DNA of 64,000 nt from Erigeron canadensis (lineage: Eukaryota; Streptophyta; Magnoliopsida; Asterales; Asteraceae), in NCBI RefSeq assembly GCF_010389155.1, contig NC_057767.1, positions 22,517,723-22,581,722 on the forward strand. The letters run 5' to 3'. Below, piece after piece: positions 23,101 to 34,480 of the stretch (within the stretch, counting starts at the first letter, position 1; every line of letters begins with the position of its first letter). A program made the position numbers and the translations under genes. Under the pieces are notes generated by a model. The model was not told the DNA's origin, ran no database searches, and worked only from the letters and a program-made list of their open reading frames with translations.

Positions 23101-23827
23101 GCGGCGATCCAAAGTCGGTTGTGGAGGTCGTGAGTATTAGGGGACAATGATCGGATAGAGATATGGGAAGTGAGGTGAATGAGGCAGTTGGCCAATTATT
23201 CATGAAGTTGGGAGACACTAAGATTCTATCAATTTTGCTTCTTTTTTCCCCATTATCAGAAACATAAGTGAACATGTGACCATGCATGGTGTATTCGAGA
23301 AGGCCGTTTTGGTGTATGAATGAGTTGAAAGAGATAGCACATGAATTGTTGAAATTGGAATTTTTCCGTTCATCTGGGTGTCGAACAGAGTTGAAATCAC
23401 CCATCAGTATCCATGAGCCATGACTGTTGGAAATATGAGACGAGATATCGTCCCATAATTGGTTTTTTGCAAGGGTTTCTTGTGGAGCATACACGTTAAG
23501 TATATGAAAGAGCTCGGGATTTCCTCTTATGTATCCAGAAGTGATGAGAAAATGGTTGGACTTTGTCGTGTTCACCAATGAGAAAACAGATGGATCCCAT
23601 ATACTGAGAATGCCTCCGGACCTACCTTCACTGCCAGCGGAGGGTATGTAATCATGAAGATAATTATGGTTGCCCCAATAAGCTTGTAGTGAGAAGTTTT
23701 GGTATTCAGATAAATGTGTTTCCTGGAGACACATATAAGTCAAACGATGGTCCTGTTTAAGTTGTTTTACCCACCTGGACTTGCTAGAGTCCCTTAAGCC
23801 ACGGATATTAAGCGATAAAAAATTCAT
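20169..23827 (-). pseudogene. LINE ORF2 (endonuclease + reverse transcriptase), frameshifted
   Basis: ORF2 makes the APE-type endonuclease and reverse transcriptase used for target-primed reverse transcription. The endonuclease part (23827 to about 22920) shows LNIRGL, QETH, NVYAP, MGDFNS, SKIDRI and SDHCPL. A one-base frameshift lies near 22915-22925. The remainder (22793-20169) reads KAPGPDGF, IALIPK, then YADDALILG of motif C, and a zf-RVT tail with PLKANILGWRLERNK and a CxxC..HLFLHC cluster. Two key sites are altered. Motif A reads LKIVFEKAFD, where L1 enzymes have Asp at the V position. Motif B reads QRDPLSP, where Gly is expected at R. This copy is therefore very likely unable to polymerise even if the frameshift were ignored. 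Confidence 0.9.
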
Positions 23828-25963
23828 TGGATCACAGATTTTTCACGGGCTTCGATGATCTGAGCTTCAACCAGATTCCCAAAGCTCGATAAATCAACTC
23901 CAACAAGATCGCCAACAACCTTTGTGAATGTAGCTTCTTGAACTATATCGGTGGTGTTGCAATCTGATTGGTTTAAGGGATTATCAGAGTTTGTTTATGA
24001 TGGGTGGGGGGTGGGTTGGTTTGTGTTGGTGTTGGAAGAAACTGATATGGAAGTTGATTGGTTGTGGGTTTGTGGGTCGGAAGAGATCGATAGTGTTGGT
24101 GATGGATTATGGGTTTGTGGGGGTTGGTCATTATGTACAATGGGGATGTTTTCTGATTCCAAGAAGTTGAGATTTTGAAAAGGGATTGGGTCAATTTGTT
24201 GCCTGAAGGAAAGGTTTGGGTTGCCGGTAGTACGAAGAGGTGGGGTTGTTTTGCATTGTACACCAATAATAGGGTTCTTGGGGTTTTGGGAAGGTGGTGA
24301 ATTGAGGTCTATTTGCATGCTTGTGGGTTCTTCAATGGTGGGCGAAAGTTGGCGTTGTCTCTTTCGAGAAAGGGGTGTTTGATTCTTTTGATTGGGGTAA
24401 TTAATAAGTTTGTATGGGGAAAAGTCTGGTGGAGGGGGCATGTGGTGGGACCAAGAAACATTCTAATCTTTATTGTTTCCAATGTCAGTATAATTATGTG
24501 ACTTTTCAGAAGTATTCTTGAAAAAAGGTGCTTTTTGTTTGGGTATGGTAATAAATGGATCGTTTGAGTTACCTTGGGTGGTTGTGGGGTCCACGTCAGA
24601 TTCCGATGGGTTTGTTGGTTTTCCATCGCCATCGACATTGACAGCCTTGAAGATAGGTGACTCCAGGAAGGGTGGGAACCAATCACCATGCTCTTCAACA
24701 ACCCTAACCGCGAAGGATTTGTTGGGTTTGTGATGAACTTTGATTAGCTTGTCAATCTTCTCATGGGCATTGGTAAGGACAGTTGCCTGAGTGAAGCTTA
24801 AGTTACCATCGTTAGCCGTAACATGAGGCGGTTCGAGAATATGTCCCACTGTAGCAGCCACTTTGTTGGTAATGGTGTTATCAAGGGCGGTACTAAAGGG
24901 GGGCAAGGGGGTCCAATGCCTCCTTCCAAATTTAAATTTTGTCATGTAATTTTAAATTTTTCATAGATTTTTAAAAAATTTCTATAGGTTTGGCCCCTAA
25001 GTTTTCTAAATTTGCCCCATTTGAGATTTTTTCCTAGTACCGCCTCTGGGCGTTATCCCATAAACGCAAAGGAATTCCATAAATTTTAATCATGGTAATT
25101 CTACCAGAAGCATGGTCTTGCCCATCCCATATTTCGAATTTGGAGAACTATTTCTCAAGAAAACTTGTCTTAGTTTGGAGGAAATTTTCAGCAAGGGTTG
25201 AACAATTGAAGGACAGAAGGATGGTAAGGCCGCCAACGTATGAAATGGTGACATTTGTTTGTGGGTCGGTGTCTTTAAGGATAGTTTGGAGGTTTTGTAG
25301 GGTGTGGAGATTGTTGGCAGTAGCAATGATGGTTGATTTTGTCCAAAAGTCTGAGGTTTTGGGGGAGATGTATGAAAGGTCAATAGACATTGAATCTTCA
25401 CTGTTGTTTTTGTTCAGCATATCACGGTAGGAAGGACCATGATGGGTGGAGCGATGGACATTTTGCAAATTTGGGTGATGTGATTGGGAGGTTTGCTGAT
25501 GTTTGGGTGGTTGATGGTGGAAGGATGTGGATTTATTTCAGTATTGAGGAGGTGGATTTGTGTGAGTGTAGGGTAGGATTCCCTTTTTTGTCAAATCTGG
25601 ATGGAAAAACACCTAGAATTAGTCCATGGATCTTTACGTTTTGAAGTGAACTGAGAAAAGATGGGTGATTTGGAGGGTTCCTGAATCTTAGGAAACCAAA
25701 GGGGTTGTTATGCTTGTCCCGTTTTCTAGCCACATATGCATCTACCAGATTACCATGATTTCGAAAAAGATCTATCAGGTCGTAGCTTGTGAGTGATGGT
25801 GGGAGGTTATACACGAAAAAGGTGGTGATGGTGGTAGTCGATTGCTTCCGTCTGTGCTTGACTTGTTCCCATTGATTATCATTCCCCGTTGATTCCGGCC
25901 GCTGGTGAGTGTTGCAGGAAGTTGAAGGGTGACGGGGGATGAAGGGTTCTCTCTCTCTTTCAT
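23824..25963 (-). pseudogene. LINE ORF1 (RRM-containing RNA-binding protein), broken
   Basis: ORF1 proteins of plant L1 elements bind the element RNA. On the minus strand the frame opens at 25963. A GA-dinucleotide run just after the ATG puts the start out of frame with the rest, as one unit of slippage would. The RRM-like segment follows (about 25814-25600; FFVYNLPPSLTSYDL and NPFGFLRFR). A frameshift lies near 25535, then TAG at 25148-25150, the MITE at 24882-25048, TAG at 24463-24465 and TAA at 23995-23997. Past that TAA the same frame runs on to a TGA at 23824-23826 that overlaps the ORF2 start codon. The C-terminal third is proline-, serine- and threonine-rich. Confidence 0.8.
24882..25048. 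mobile_element. hAT-type MITE nested in the LINE ORF1
   Basis: A 167-bp element has 14-bp inverted ends CAAGGGCGGTACTA and CAGAGGCGGTACTA. The 8-bp flanks are GGTGTTAT (24874-24881) and GGCGTTAT (25049-25056), differing at one base. Removing the element and one flank brings the two sides of ORF1 back into the same frame, which supports the boundaries. It is too short to encode a protein. Confidence 0.85.
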
Positions 25964-26700
25964 TGGATCAATTAAATAAAATTAGTTAACTTTAATTAGA
26001 TTCAAAGGTATAATTATTAACACGATCAGGCTCAAGCTTCTTGGTTGTAGATTCAAGAAAACAAGGCGTTTGGAAAGATTTTCGCAATTATTGCGTTGAT
26101 GTCTTGTAAAAGCCAACTTGGTATTTAGCCAAGTTATCTGTTCTCATTTGCGGTGACATATAAACTTAGCAACGGGTAACATTTTAGTGATTTTACCTAA
26201 AGTTTTTATTAGCATATAAGCAAGAAAGATGGAGTCGGCCCCTGCTTTGGGTTCTCTAGTGTACAACCATATAGGCATATAAAAACTGTGATTTTTAACA
26301 TTTTTATAAATTGAAATGATCAAATAGAATAATTATAAGAATACTTCAAAGTTCAAATTATAATACTCACGCCATGTGCTTATAACTTAACAATACAAAT
26401 ACCCATACGATGCAACGATGGTGGTAACGACGAGATGATGGCGGTGAATGGTAGAGGTGGTGGCGACTGATTGCAGCAGTTTTGTAGGTTATAGATTTAA
26501 ACGGGTAATGTAGTTATTTTTTATTTAAGAAATATATATTGTAAATTTACTTCATGTATATTGAGTATTTAATCATATTAAATATTATGGATAGTGTTTG
26601 TTATATTAGTAATAATCATATTCTTGATATTCTAAAGATAAAAACGTTGAAAAGGGATTGAGAGTTTTTTTTAAATATATATATATATATATATATATAT

Positions 26701-26789
26701 GGGGGAAGAGAATATGAGGCTGTTAGGCACTCAAGTTGGGTGAAAAACCCCTCACATACTTTTTTTAAAAGGTAAAAATCATGGGGGCT
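26701..26789. mobile_element. Short element between two TA tracts
   Basis: An 89-bp block starting GGGGGAAGAG and ending CATGGGGGC lies between TA microsatellites at 26676-26700 and 26790-26805. The ends are weakly complementary. It may be a deleted relative of the foldback elements at 45-49 kb, but that link rests only on the TA flanks. Confidence 0.3.
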
Positions 26790-27192
26790 ATATATATATA
26801 TATAGTAGTAAAGATACATATACCCTAACAAAGGAGACATTTGCTAACTTCTATTATTTAAGACACGAAACATGGGCAGAAATTATGACATAATGATATA
26901 TAAAAAGCTTATCAGAAGATAGTAACTATGATTTTTAGACATGGTATAAGATGATTGTTTGGTGTGACATTAAAATTGACATTTATTTTGCATATATGAT
27001 GATAGGTATAGGAGATTCCAAGATTTTTCAGCAATAATTCAACATTTATTTTCATGGGTCCCTGACGTATACCCATCGGTGCATAAGACGCTGTTTCCAA
27101 ATATATACACATTGACGAGATATACAAGTAATTGTTGTAACAACTAACAACATGATCTTGACTTTCCTATTTCTTACATTTTTCATTTAAAA

Positions 27193-27235
27193 CTAGCATA
27201 TATAATGCCCGCATTACACGATGGATCGGTGAACA
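27193..27235 (-). mobile_element. Possible Helitron 3' end
   Basis: CTAG at 27193-27196 follows an A and is followed by TGCCCGCATTACACGATGG. On the minus strand this would be a CTAG terminus preceded by a short GC-rich segment. No partner 5' end was found. Confidence 0.3.
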
Positions 27236-28514
27236 TGTTGTCTAAAACGAGTAATCGTAGGTTACGGTTTATTTTCACAACATGGGTTTTTCGGTAGTTT
27301 CCTGATTTAATTTGAAACTTTTGCTGGTTATGCATGCATTGCATTAATTTTGTGGAATAAAATTAGTTGATGAGTGATAAGAACTTATTTCACAGCTAGA
27401 AGCCTTCTCAGCCGCGTACAAGTATATAAACTTAGAAATATATATGGTTAACCTTAACTATATCACAAATAATTGACTTTAATCAAAATTAAAAAGAGAA
27501 ATATGATTGTGTGTAATTATCATCTAAATGTTGGACTGTTTGGAGTATTTTAAACATGTTATATGACTTATATCTTTAAATTTTGAGATATTATAAAAGA
27601 TTAATAATGCTTATAAAAGACATTGATACGTTGATGTTCGAGAAAACTTTATTGATATCAAATATAAAACTTTAAAAACTATGATGTCATGCTTCCTAAG
27701 AGTATAGGGTATGAGAGTCTTATGCCGACCCCGAGCCTAGCTGGAATGCCCATCCGTCCATAATACCCTCCTTTTTGTTCGGGGTTCTTGGTTCTTTATT
27801 TTTCATCTGCATGTAGAAGCTCGGGTTGTTTCTTTCTATTTTTCTTTTGGTTTTTACCATCAAAGTGAAGAAGGCAAATATGAGGATTTGTTATACATAA
27901 ACATATGTACGTAAAGTTGCCACCTATTGACAGCCACTCAGTTAGTAAAAATACCTATTTTATTATTTGTTTTACACAGATATGAGAAATACATAGGCAA
28001 TATAGCTAACTAATCTTTTATTTTTATATTTTATCTTTCTACCAATATTGTATAGTAGAAATCTCTTTTAATTAAATTATTATAGATTTTTTAATTAATA
28101 ATTTACACCTATTACCTATAGATGATATTTATCATTGAATAATATTAATATATTTTTAACTACTGATACCTTTTTATTAATATACCTTTTTATTAATATA
28201 TCATTGAATAAATATCATTACAAAAACATTTTGTGTAATTTGTAAAAGAAATAAAAAATAAAAAAAAGATATTTTACATTTTACATGGTTGCAGATGTGA
28301 CATTCTGGATGGTATTGCATCCTGAATGATACGTGATGCTTTAAGAGATAGTGTCTTTTACAATCTACATTCTCAATCTTAATTTTCCATCTCCCCCACC
28401 CCACCCCCATACGACCATACCACCCTTCGCCTATTAAAGACAAAGATAACCTGCAAATTTTAAAATATTTGAATATAACATATTATAATTAGTTAATTTC
28501 AAGTTTATACAAAA

Positions 28515-29332
28515 GGGGTGAGTTATTTTGAAAACTCACAAATAAAAAAAAAACGAGAACAATTTTGGACCACTCATTTTGTCCCATTTTCTTTCTCTTC
28601 TATAAAATAAGAAAATTAATTTAAATCATTTAAAATTTTTTATCTCACAAACCGTTAATCGTTAGATGAAAAAAAAGTACAGTAGTCTTAAAATTTAGTC
28701 CTCTTTCATTAGAGATGTACTTCGATATACTTTTGACGACTTTTTAATTTTTGTTTTCTTTTTGATACTTACACATAACCTACACATGTGTAGGGCCTAT
28801 AAGGATATTCATAAAGGGTGACTGGTGGGGGTGATAGGTCATTGAGGGTGACAAGTCATAGTGTGATAGATAATAGAAGGTGATAGGTCATAGAGGGTGA
28901 TCGGTGATGGGTGATCTACGTAACGGGCTCCGCCCTTAGCCGCTATGGCTCCACCATGGACTAACGGGCACCGCCATGGATTGACGGGCTCCGCCCTTAA
29001 CCTTCATTGTTGTGTACAAATGGTTATTTACTAATTTACATTTGAAAACAAAGATCTTACACATGTGTAGGTACACAAGTACAAGGGGAAAAAATCAAAA
29101 ATTAAAAAGTCGTCAAAAGTATATCGAATTGCATCTCTAATGAAAGAGGACAAAATTTTAAGACTACCCATACTTTTTTTTCATCCAACGATTTACGGTT
29201 TGTGAGATAAAGCATTCTGAATAATTTGGATAAATTTTTTTATTTAATTGAAAAGAGAGAAAGGTAGGGAAAATATATGGTCCAGATTTGTTCTCGCATT
29301 TTTTTCTTTGTGAGTTCTTAAATAACCCTTCC
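28515..29332. mobile_element. Long-TIR (foldback) element
   Basis: The left arm (28515 to about 28800, beginning GGGGTGAGTTATTTTGAAAA) and the right arm (about 29045-29332) are inverted copies of each other over about 280 bp. Shared words include TATCTCACAAACCGTTAATC and CACATGTGTAGG. The centre (28800-29045) carries GATAGGTCAT-like repeats and a repeated ACGGGCTCCGCCCTTA. No ORF and no clear target duplication were seen. The class is uncertain. Confidence 0.7.
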
Positions 29333-29419
29333 TCTTGCACGAAATACTGATCACAAGGTGAAGCTTTATAGACCTTGCTGAGCCATGCGAATGTACAAGT
29401 TACCCATTTTAAATGTAAC

Positions 29420-29456
29420 TAGACTTTAACTCGGGCATTGTCCCGGAAGGTGTAAG
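29420..29456 (-). mobile_element. Possible Helitron 3' end
   Basis: CTAG at 29420-29423 is followed on the plus strand by ACTTTAACTCGGGCATTGTCCCGG, whose CGGGCATTGTCCCG core can form a short hairpin. Read on the minus strand this is a hairpin followed by CTAG. No 5' end was assigned. Confidence 0.3.
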
Positions 29457-29667
29457 ATTACGTAAAACCTGTAACATGTAAAAGCTCGACGATACAGATG
29501 AACGTACATTACTAAAGCGTATGTGGTATTCGGTTAAATACAATAGTGGTGTTTGATTAACCACGATGGTCGAAACATTTTGTCATATCTAAATTTTGTT
29601 AACAAATAATTTAACAGTTGTTTAAAATACATTTTATCTGGACAAAAAAAATTAATAGTTAAAATTA

Positions 29668-31074
29668 GAGAAATTATCACAAATTGTCCCTGTGATTTGC
29701 TCGATTCGCATTTTCGTCCCTCGACTTTTTTTATCATTAATTATACCTGCGCTTTTCCATTTCATTACTAGACGTCCCTGACACTAACAGTCATCAAAAA
29801 AACTCCGTTAAATCCCTCACGTGCCATGCACGTGAGGGTATAATCGTCTAACCACTTTAAAACAAAACCACAGGGACAAATCTCATCTTATTTATCCTTC
29901 CAAAAAATTGTTTTATCCCATAACACTTTATTCCAAAAACCTAACTAAATTAAATCTTCATCTTCTTTCTTTTTAACTAATGTCTTTCTTTCTTTCTAAC
30001 TCAAACAACCATCAATGGTTTATTGTTCTTGTGGTAAGCCATCAATGGTTTATGATTTGTGATAATTTCAATAATGAACTAGATCTGGCGATTTCGGAGA
30101 TCATGGCGATCTGAGATTCCCCAGATCAGCCAATTCCAAAAATTATAATAATAATGAACATCTTTGTGATAAATCTGTTAATGATTTCATCACACACTCA
30201 CATAATATTATCAACCGTCATAGCTTCTCCCCACCTCTAATCGTATTATATTTATATATATTTCAGTTTGTTTTTGTTTTTCAACAACCTGATTCATTTT
30301 GCTTACATATACCTCCACAAATTATAAACTATTCATATGTGGTTTCAATTCCCGATCGCTTAGATTCACTCATATTTTATAATAATAATAATATTAGTTG
30401 ATGTTGTCAAAGAAAATTGAATGAAAAAGGTTCTACCTTTTTCTTCCTATTAGTTGTCATAGTCAACAACAAAAGTGAAACTCCTTTTTTGGTTTCTTGG
30501 GTCGACTTCATTAAAGAGTAAACAAAAAGGGTTTTGAGTTCGTAATCGGGTATTTGATGATGTGTATGAAAAGTTGGATTAGGGTTAAATTGTATTTGAT
30601 GATGTGTATCGATTTGGTAATGATGTTTTATGATGATGATGTTTGATGTATATAGTAACAGGTGTGTATCGATTTGATGATGATGTTTTATGATTATTGA
30701 GGAAGATATTTGATTTGAAACTTTTATAGACATGAAAAGATGAAAAGAAAAAAAAATCATGTTTGGTGAATATATGTTGATGATGGATTCTGAAAAAAAG
30801 AATGAAGAACAAAGAGGAGGAGCAGGTGCAAGAGAAGAGATTTTTGTCTAAGTATGATTTTTTTTACATATAGCCTTGTGTTTACGAAATAGATGATTAT
30901 ACCCTCGTGTGGTATGCACATGAGGGGTTTAACGGAGTAAAAATGACGACTGTTAGTGTCAAGGACGTCTGGTAATAAAATGGAAAAGTCTAGGGACAAT
31001 TAGTAATAAAAAAAACGTCGAGGGACGAAAATGCGAATCGAGCAAACCACAGGGAGGATTTGTGACAATTTCTC
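29668..31074. mobile_element. Non-autonomous Mutator-like element with perfect 9-bp TSD
   Basis: The 1,407-bp element has inverted terminal repeats of about 185 bp. They begin GAGAAATTATCACAAATTGT on the left and GAGAAATTGTCACAAATC as the right-end complement, and share GCTCGATTCGCATTTTCGTC. It is flanked by TTAAAATTA at 29659-29667 and 31075-31083, a perfect 9-bp duplication typical of MULEs. The roughly 1-kb interior has no recognisable transposase or captured gene. Confidence 0.88.
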
Positions 31075-31083
31075 TTAAAATTA

Positions 31084-34000
31084 CTTCTTTTATTGGAAAA
31101 GTGTGTATCATTTGCTCAGAATGGGGATTTAGCTTACGTTGTCTTAATCGGGTCCGCGCTAGAGAGTACACTTAAAGGTTGTTGCATCGGTGATGGTTGT
31201 TCGACATAACGGTGTTATCAGATTTGGCGCCGTCGTTAAGTGGGGTGGTTGCTCGCGATGGTTTTCGAAGAATTGTTAATGTCCTTGTGTGTATACTTTG
31301 TGCGTTAGAAATAGTATGTAGGTAGGGCGTATGTCTAAATGCTTTAGAAATTGTACTTTGTGCGTCAAAAATTGTACACGTAGCCAATCGAGCCGGTTAT
31401 TGTACAAATCAAGTCGGTCACTGTACAAACTGACCCGCAACTGTAGCTATGTTGTTTTGGATTAATTATGAAAGTGTCATATTATGTAAGACAAATTAGA
31501 CACAACTTTCTTTGAGGGTCCCACATAAATACATTAAAATAAAAATGAATGTGAGAAAACACAAAAACCGAGCAACGTTTATCCAAATAGAAAAATGATT
31601 AGTGTGCCTAAAATATAAGCCTAAAAGTATGCCTAATGAGGAGGGATTAACATATGATTTCTTTCATTTTATCCATCCTCCCAATCCGAAGTTAAAATCT
31701 CAAGTTTCCATTGTAAATGTGCATTTTCATAAGGTGCTAACGGATTGCAGATATTACGAGAAAACTCGAAAAAACTCTATTAAATGGAATTTTTAAGAGT
31801 TTTATTTTAATATTGAGGTAAATTTTTATAAATGATGAAGTGGGAATACTTGAAAGAGGTAAGGAGAATTTTAAAATTAGAAAATGCTTTGAAATTGGTT
31901 CTTCACAATAAATAAACAGTTTTATATGACAATTTGATAAAAAAAAATTCCTTATTTAATAATATTTATTTATGCACGTTAAGCAAAAATGTGTGAGGCT
32001 GTAAGCAATACTAGATGGATAACCGTGCAATTCAACAAAGATAATAGTAACGACGATGGTGGCGTCAGTGGTGGTGGTGGCGACAGAAAGTTGTGTATGT
32101 TATTAATGTTTAAATTATCCTAAATGTTTAGAGTAAAACTTAAAATTGTTTGATACATCAACCTAATAATCAACTTAATACCTTTATTACATGACTAGTG
32201 TAATTCACTAATTGTCTCTCAATCTCTTCTTTTAATTATACCAAGTGTCATCACCATGTACTTAGGTTGATTATTAGGTTGTTTTTTTAGGTTGATCAAT
32301 CATTTTTCTTTTTTAAATGTAGGATGAAGATTCTCTCAAATTACTATTTTAACTTGAATCAAGTTAGGTCGTTGGGGAAATCTTGTCCCAACGAATGAAT
32401 TAAGATACCACAAGATGTTTAGTTTAAAAAGTTTGATAAAATTTAAAAGAAAAGTTTGAAATTTCTTGATGTTAATTTAATATAATAAGAGAGATGGAAA
32501 TATAAAGTTATCTAACTTAAATATAAAATTTTTTCAATTTTAACATTTAAATCAATAAAAATATAAATTTCAATTATTTATGCATTATAATAGATTAAAA
32601 GATTAATATGCGAGAGTAGCTATACCACACATTCACTTTTGTCGTATAACAAATATAGGAATTCAATGTTTTTTATTAATTTTTTTTAACGTTAATTGAA
32701 TTTGAATCAAACGGCCTATGTAATTCTATACATACACTACCTCCATTGACCGACGAGTGTACAATAATCACAGAACATTCAATCTTTTATGACCACATTC
32801 ATTCGGTGCATAAATAATCAAGGCTTTTTTGGCACTATCCCATACCCTTTTCCTTATTTCTTTTCACTTTCCAAACTTAAAAAAAAATAAAATAAAAAAT
32901 ACAACTCATTTTATCACTTACTCACACTACTAGTAGCTCTTGCCCATTTTGCCTTTCCAGTAGCAAATGACTAAAAAACAACAGACATAAAAAAAAAACC
33001 CAGTTTTTGTAGCCTTACTGTAGTTTCACTCAATCTCTGTCAGATTCCCATTTTCTAATATTGCTTCTGTTACAAGCTCCCCCAACTCATATAGATCTTG
33101 CATTCTTCTACAGGTTATAATTTCATTTATATTATATATATATATATATGAATATCAATGTCATGTTTTATACTACTTGAACAAAAAAGTACACATTATT
33201 GAGTCTGTCAATCATTTCTCAACTGCTTTAAAAAAAAAATCATTTCTCAACTGAAGTGTCTTCAAGTTTTATATATCAAGTGTTTATAGTATATTATTTG
33301 TAAAATTTTCAATTTTTTTTTGTGACATCTTTTGTATTTTTTTATACAGTATTGTCAATACATCCCAAGATGGGTTTCTTCAGTTTTTATAGAAGTGGTG
33401 CTTTTTTAAGTAATTTTTAGAACAGGGGTTTCTTCAATTTTGTTAAATTTGTTTGTAAAAAAAAAAAAGTTTAATTAATTTTTCAAGTGGGATAATTTTT
33501 TTCTTTTTAGAGTATTTGATCAAGTTTGACATTAAATGGCTAAATAGTTTTACATTATCTTTTTTTTCTACTTTCAGTGTAATTTGCACATTTTGGGTTT
33601 CTTTCTTTTTGGGTGTTTTAAGATTATTATTTTTCAATATTTTAACATAAATTTTATTTACCTGTTTACTATGTGGTCAGTTTTTAGGATTTTGGACTAG
33701 TGTGGACTTCATCACTAAAGTTGTAGAATTGGTAAGAATTCACTTTGGTCCAAGCTCAAGTTGAACTATATTTAAATTAAATTTGTCATATTATAAATGA
33801 CAATATTATTCATAGATTTTTGTGGGATTATTTTGTTTTGTATAGGTTGATTACTAAATTTTAGTATTTATGTGATTAGTTATGTTGGCTTTTTACTTTT
33901 TGTCTAATGCTGTCAAACAATTGTGTTATGCATGTTAAGGTTCTGTGGTTTAATGATTAGGTGGAACATATGAGCATGAGGCATGATTAATTAAAAAAAA

Positions 34001-34422
34001 AATAGATAAGATTTTTCTCTATTATTGATGGCACATGAAAGTTGAAATCATTTTTTGTTTTTAGCATAATTTAAATTTAAATTTACCAAATGGCATCTCT
34101 TCATGAATACAAAGTATCAACATTAGCGAGTTTTATTCAACAAATTGTCAAATTCCCCCTTTTTTTGTCAACTTTAAAAGGGTATTTTAGATATTTGCGT
34201 AACTGTTAAACACTTCTTATTCTATATTGTGATGTTTTTTCTTTTGCAATGGGTTATGATTTTCCTTTTGAATAGGCATGGGGCCATGGACGAAGAAAAG
34301 AATCACAGTATGTGTTGTGTTTTAAAAGTGGTGTTTGATTAGAAATGGATTTCATGTTCTTTTCATTAATTGGAACTGTTTTTGAAATATTTCTGTTGAT
34401 GATGCTGTATTTTGTTTCTGCA
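31084..34422. other. Intergenic DNA and presumed promoter/5' UTR intron of the NT-C2 gene
   Basis: No protein gene was recognised. A possible Helitron end lies at 32011. A likely transcribed leader lies around 33000-33115, where a more C-rich stretch ends at CTTCTACAG|GTTATA. An acceptor-like TTTGTTTCTGCAG at 34411-34423 sits just before the start codon, so a 5' UTR intron of about 1.3 kb is plausible but unproven. Confidence 0.4.
32011..32100 (-). mobile_element. Possible Helitron 3' end with G-rich block
   Basis: CTAG at 32011-32014 is followed by AACCGTGCAATTCAAC and then a GGTGGTGGTGGCGACAG block near 32070-32090. On the minus strand this reads as a C-rich block, a degenerate hairpin and CTAG. 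It resembles the other G-rich blocks in this window. Confidence 0.35.
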
Positions 34423-34466
34423 GGATTCTTAATTAAAATCTTGTAGAACTCAGCATTTTGTGGTTC

Positions 34467-34478
34467 ATGGTTGGATAG
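34467..34478 (+). promoter_or_regulatory. Minimal upstream ORF before the NT-C2 start codon
   Basis: ATG GTT GGA TAG is a three-codon upstream ORF that ends two bases before the main ATG at 34481. Very short uORFs this close to a start can lower or re-route initiation. Whether it is in the mature leader depends on the unproven transcription start. Confidence 0.4.
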
Positions 34479-34480
34479 TA

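Larger units (their letters stand above)
20043..25973 (-). mobile_element. Near full-length L1-type LINE retrotransposon with 14-bp TSD
   Basis: A two-ORF LINE lies on the minus strand, 5.93 kb including a nested MITE. It is flanked by AAATAAAATTAGTT at 20029-20042 and again at 25974-25987, a perfect 14-bp target duplication. Its 3' end (left side) carries an AATAAA-type signal near 20070 and an A-rich tail next to the duplication. Order from 5' to 3' on the minus strand: ORF1 with an RRM-like domain, ORF2 with endonuclease, reverse transcriptase and a zinc-binding tail. The first ATG lies only about 10 nt from the 5' border, so the 5' UTR is very short or the copy is slightly truncated. Several stops and frameshifts make this copy inactive. 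Confidence 0.92.
25988..28514. other. AT-rich intergenic DNA
   Basis: No gene was seen. It contains a GGTGGCGAC-type G-rich block at 26410-26470, a short TA-flanked element at 26701-26789 and a possible Helitron end near 27193. Confidence 0.5.

Noticed and set aside
24463..24945. Minus-strand ORF start at 24945 as a separate gene
   Set aside because: Its first 22 residues come from the nested MITE. The real frame continues from LINE ORF1 upstream.
28201..28443. 80-codon minus-strand ORF
   Set aside because: AT-rich DNA with no motif, and the frame has no support from context.
29850..30890. Captured gene fragments (Pack-MULE cargo) in the 1.4-kb MULE
   Set aside because: Frames here are Ser/His/Ile-rich and come from ATGATG-type repeats. 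No host protein motif was recognised.
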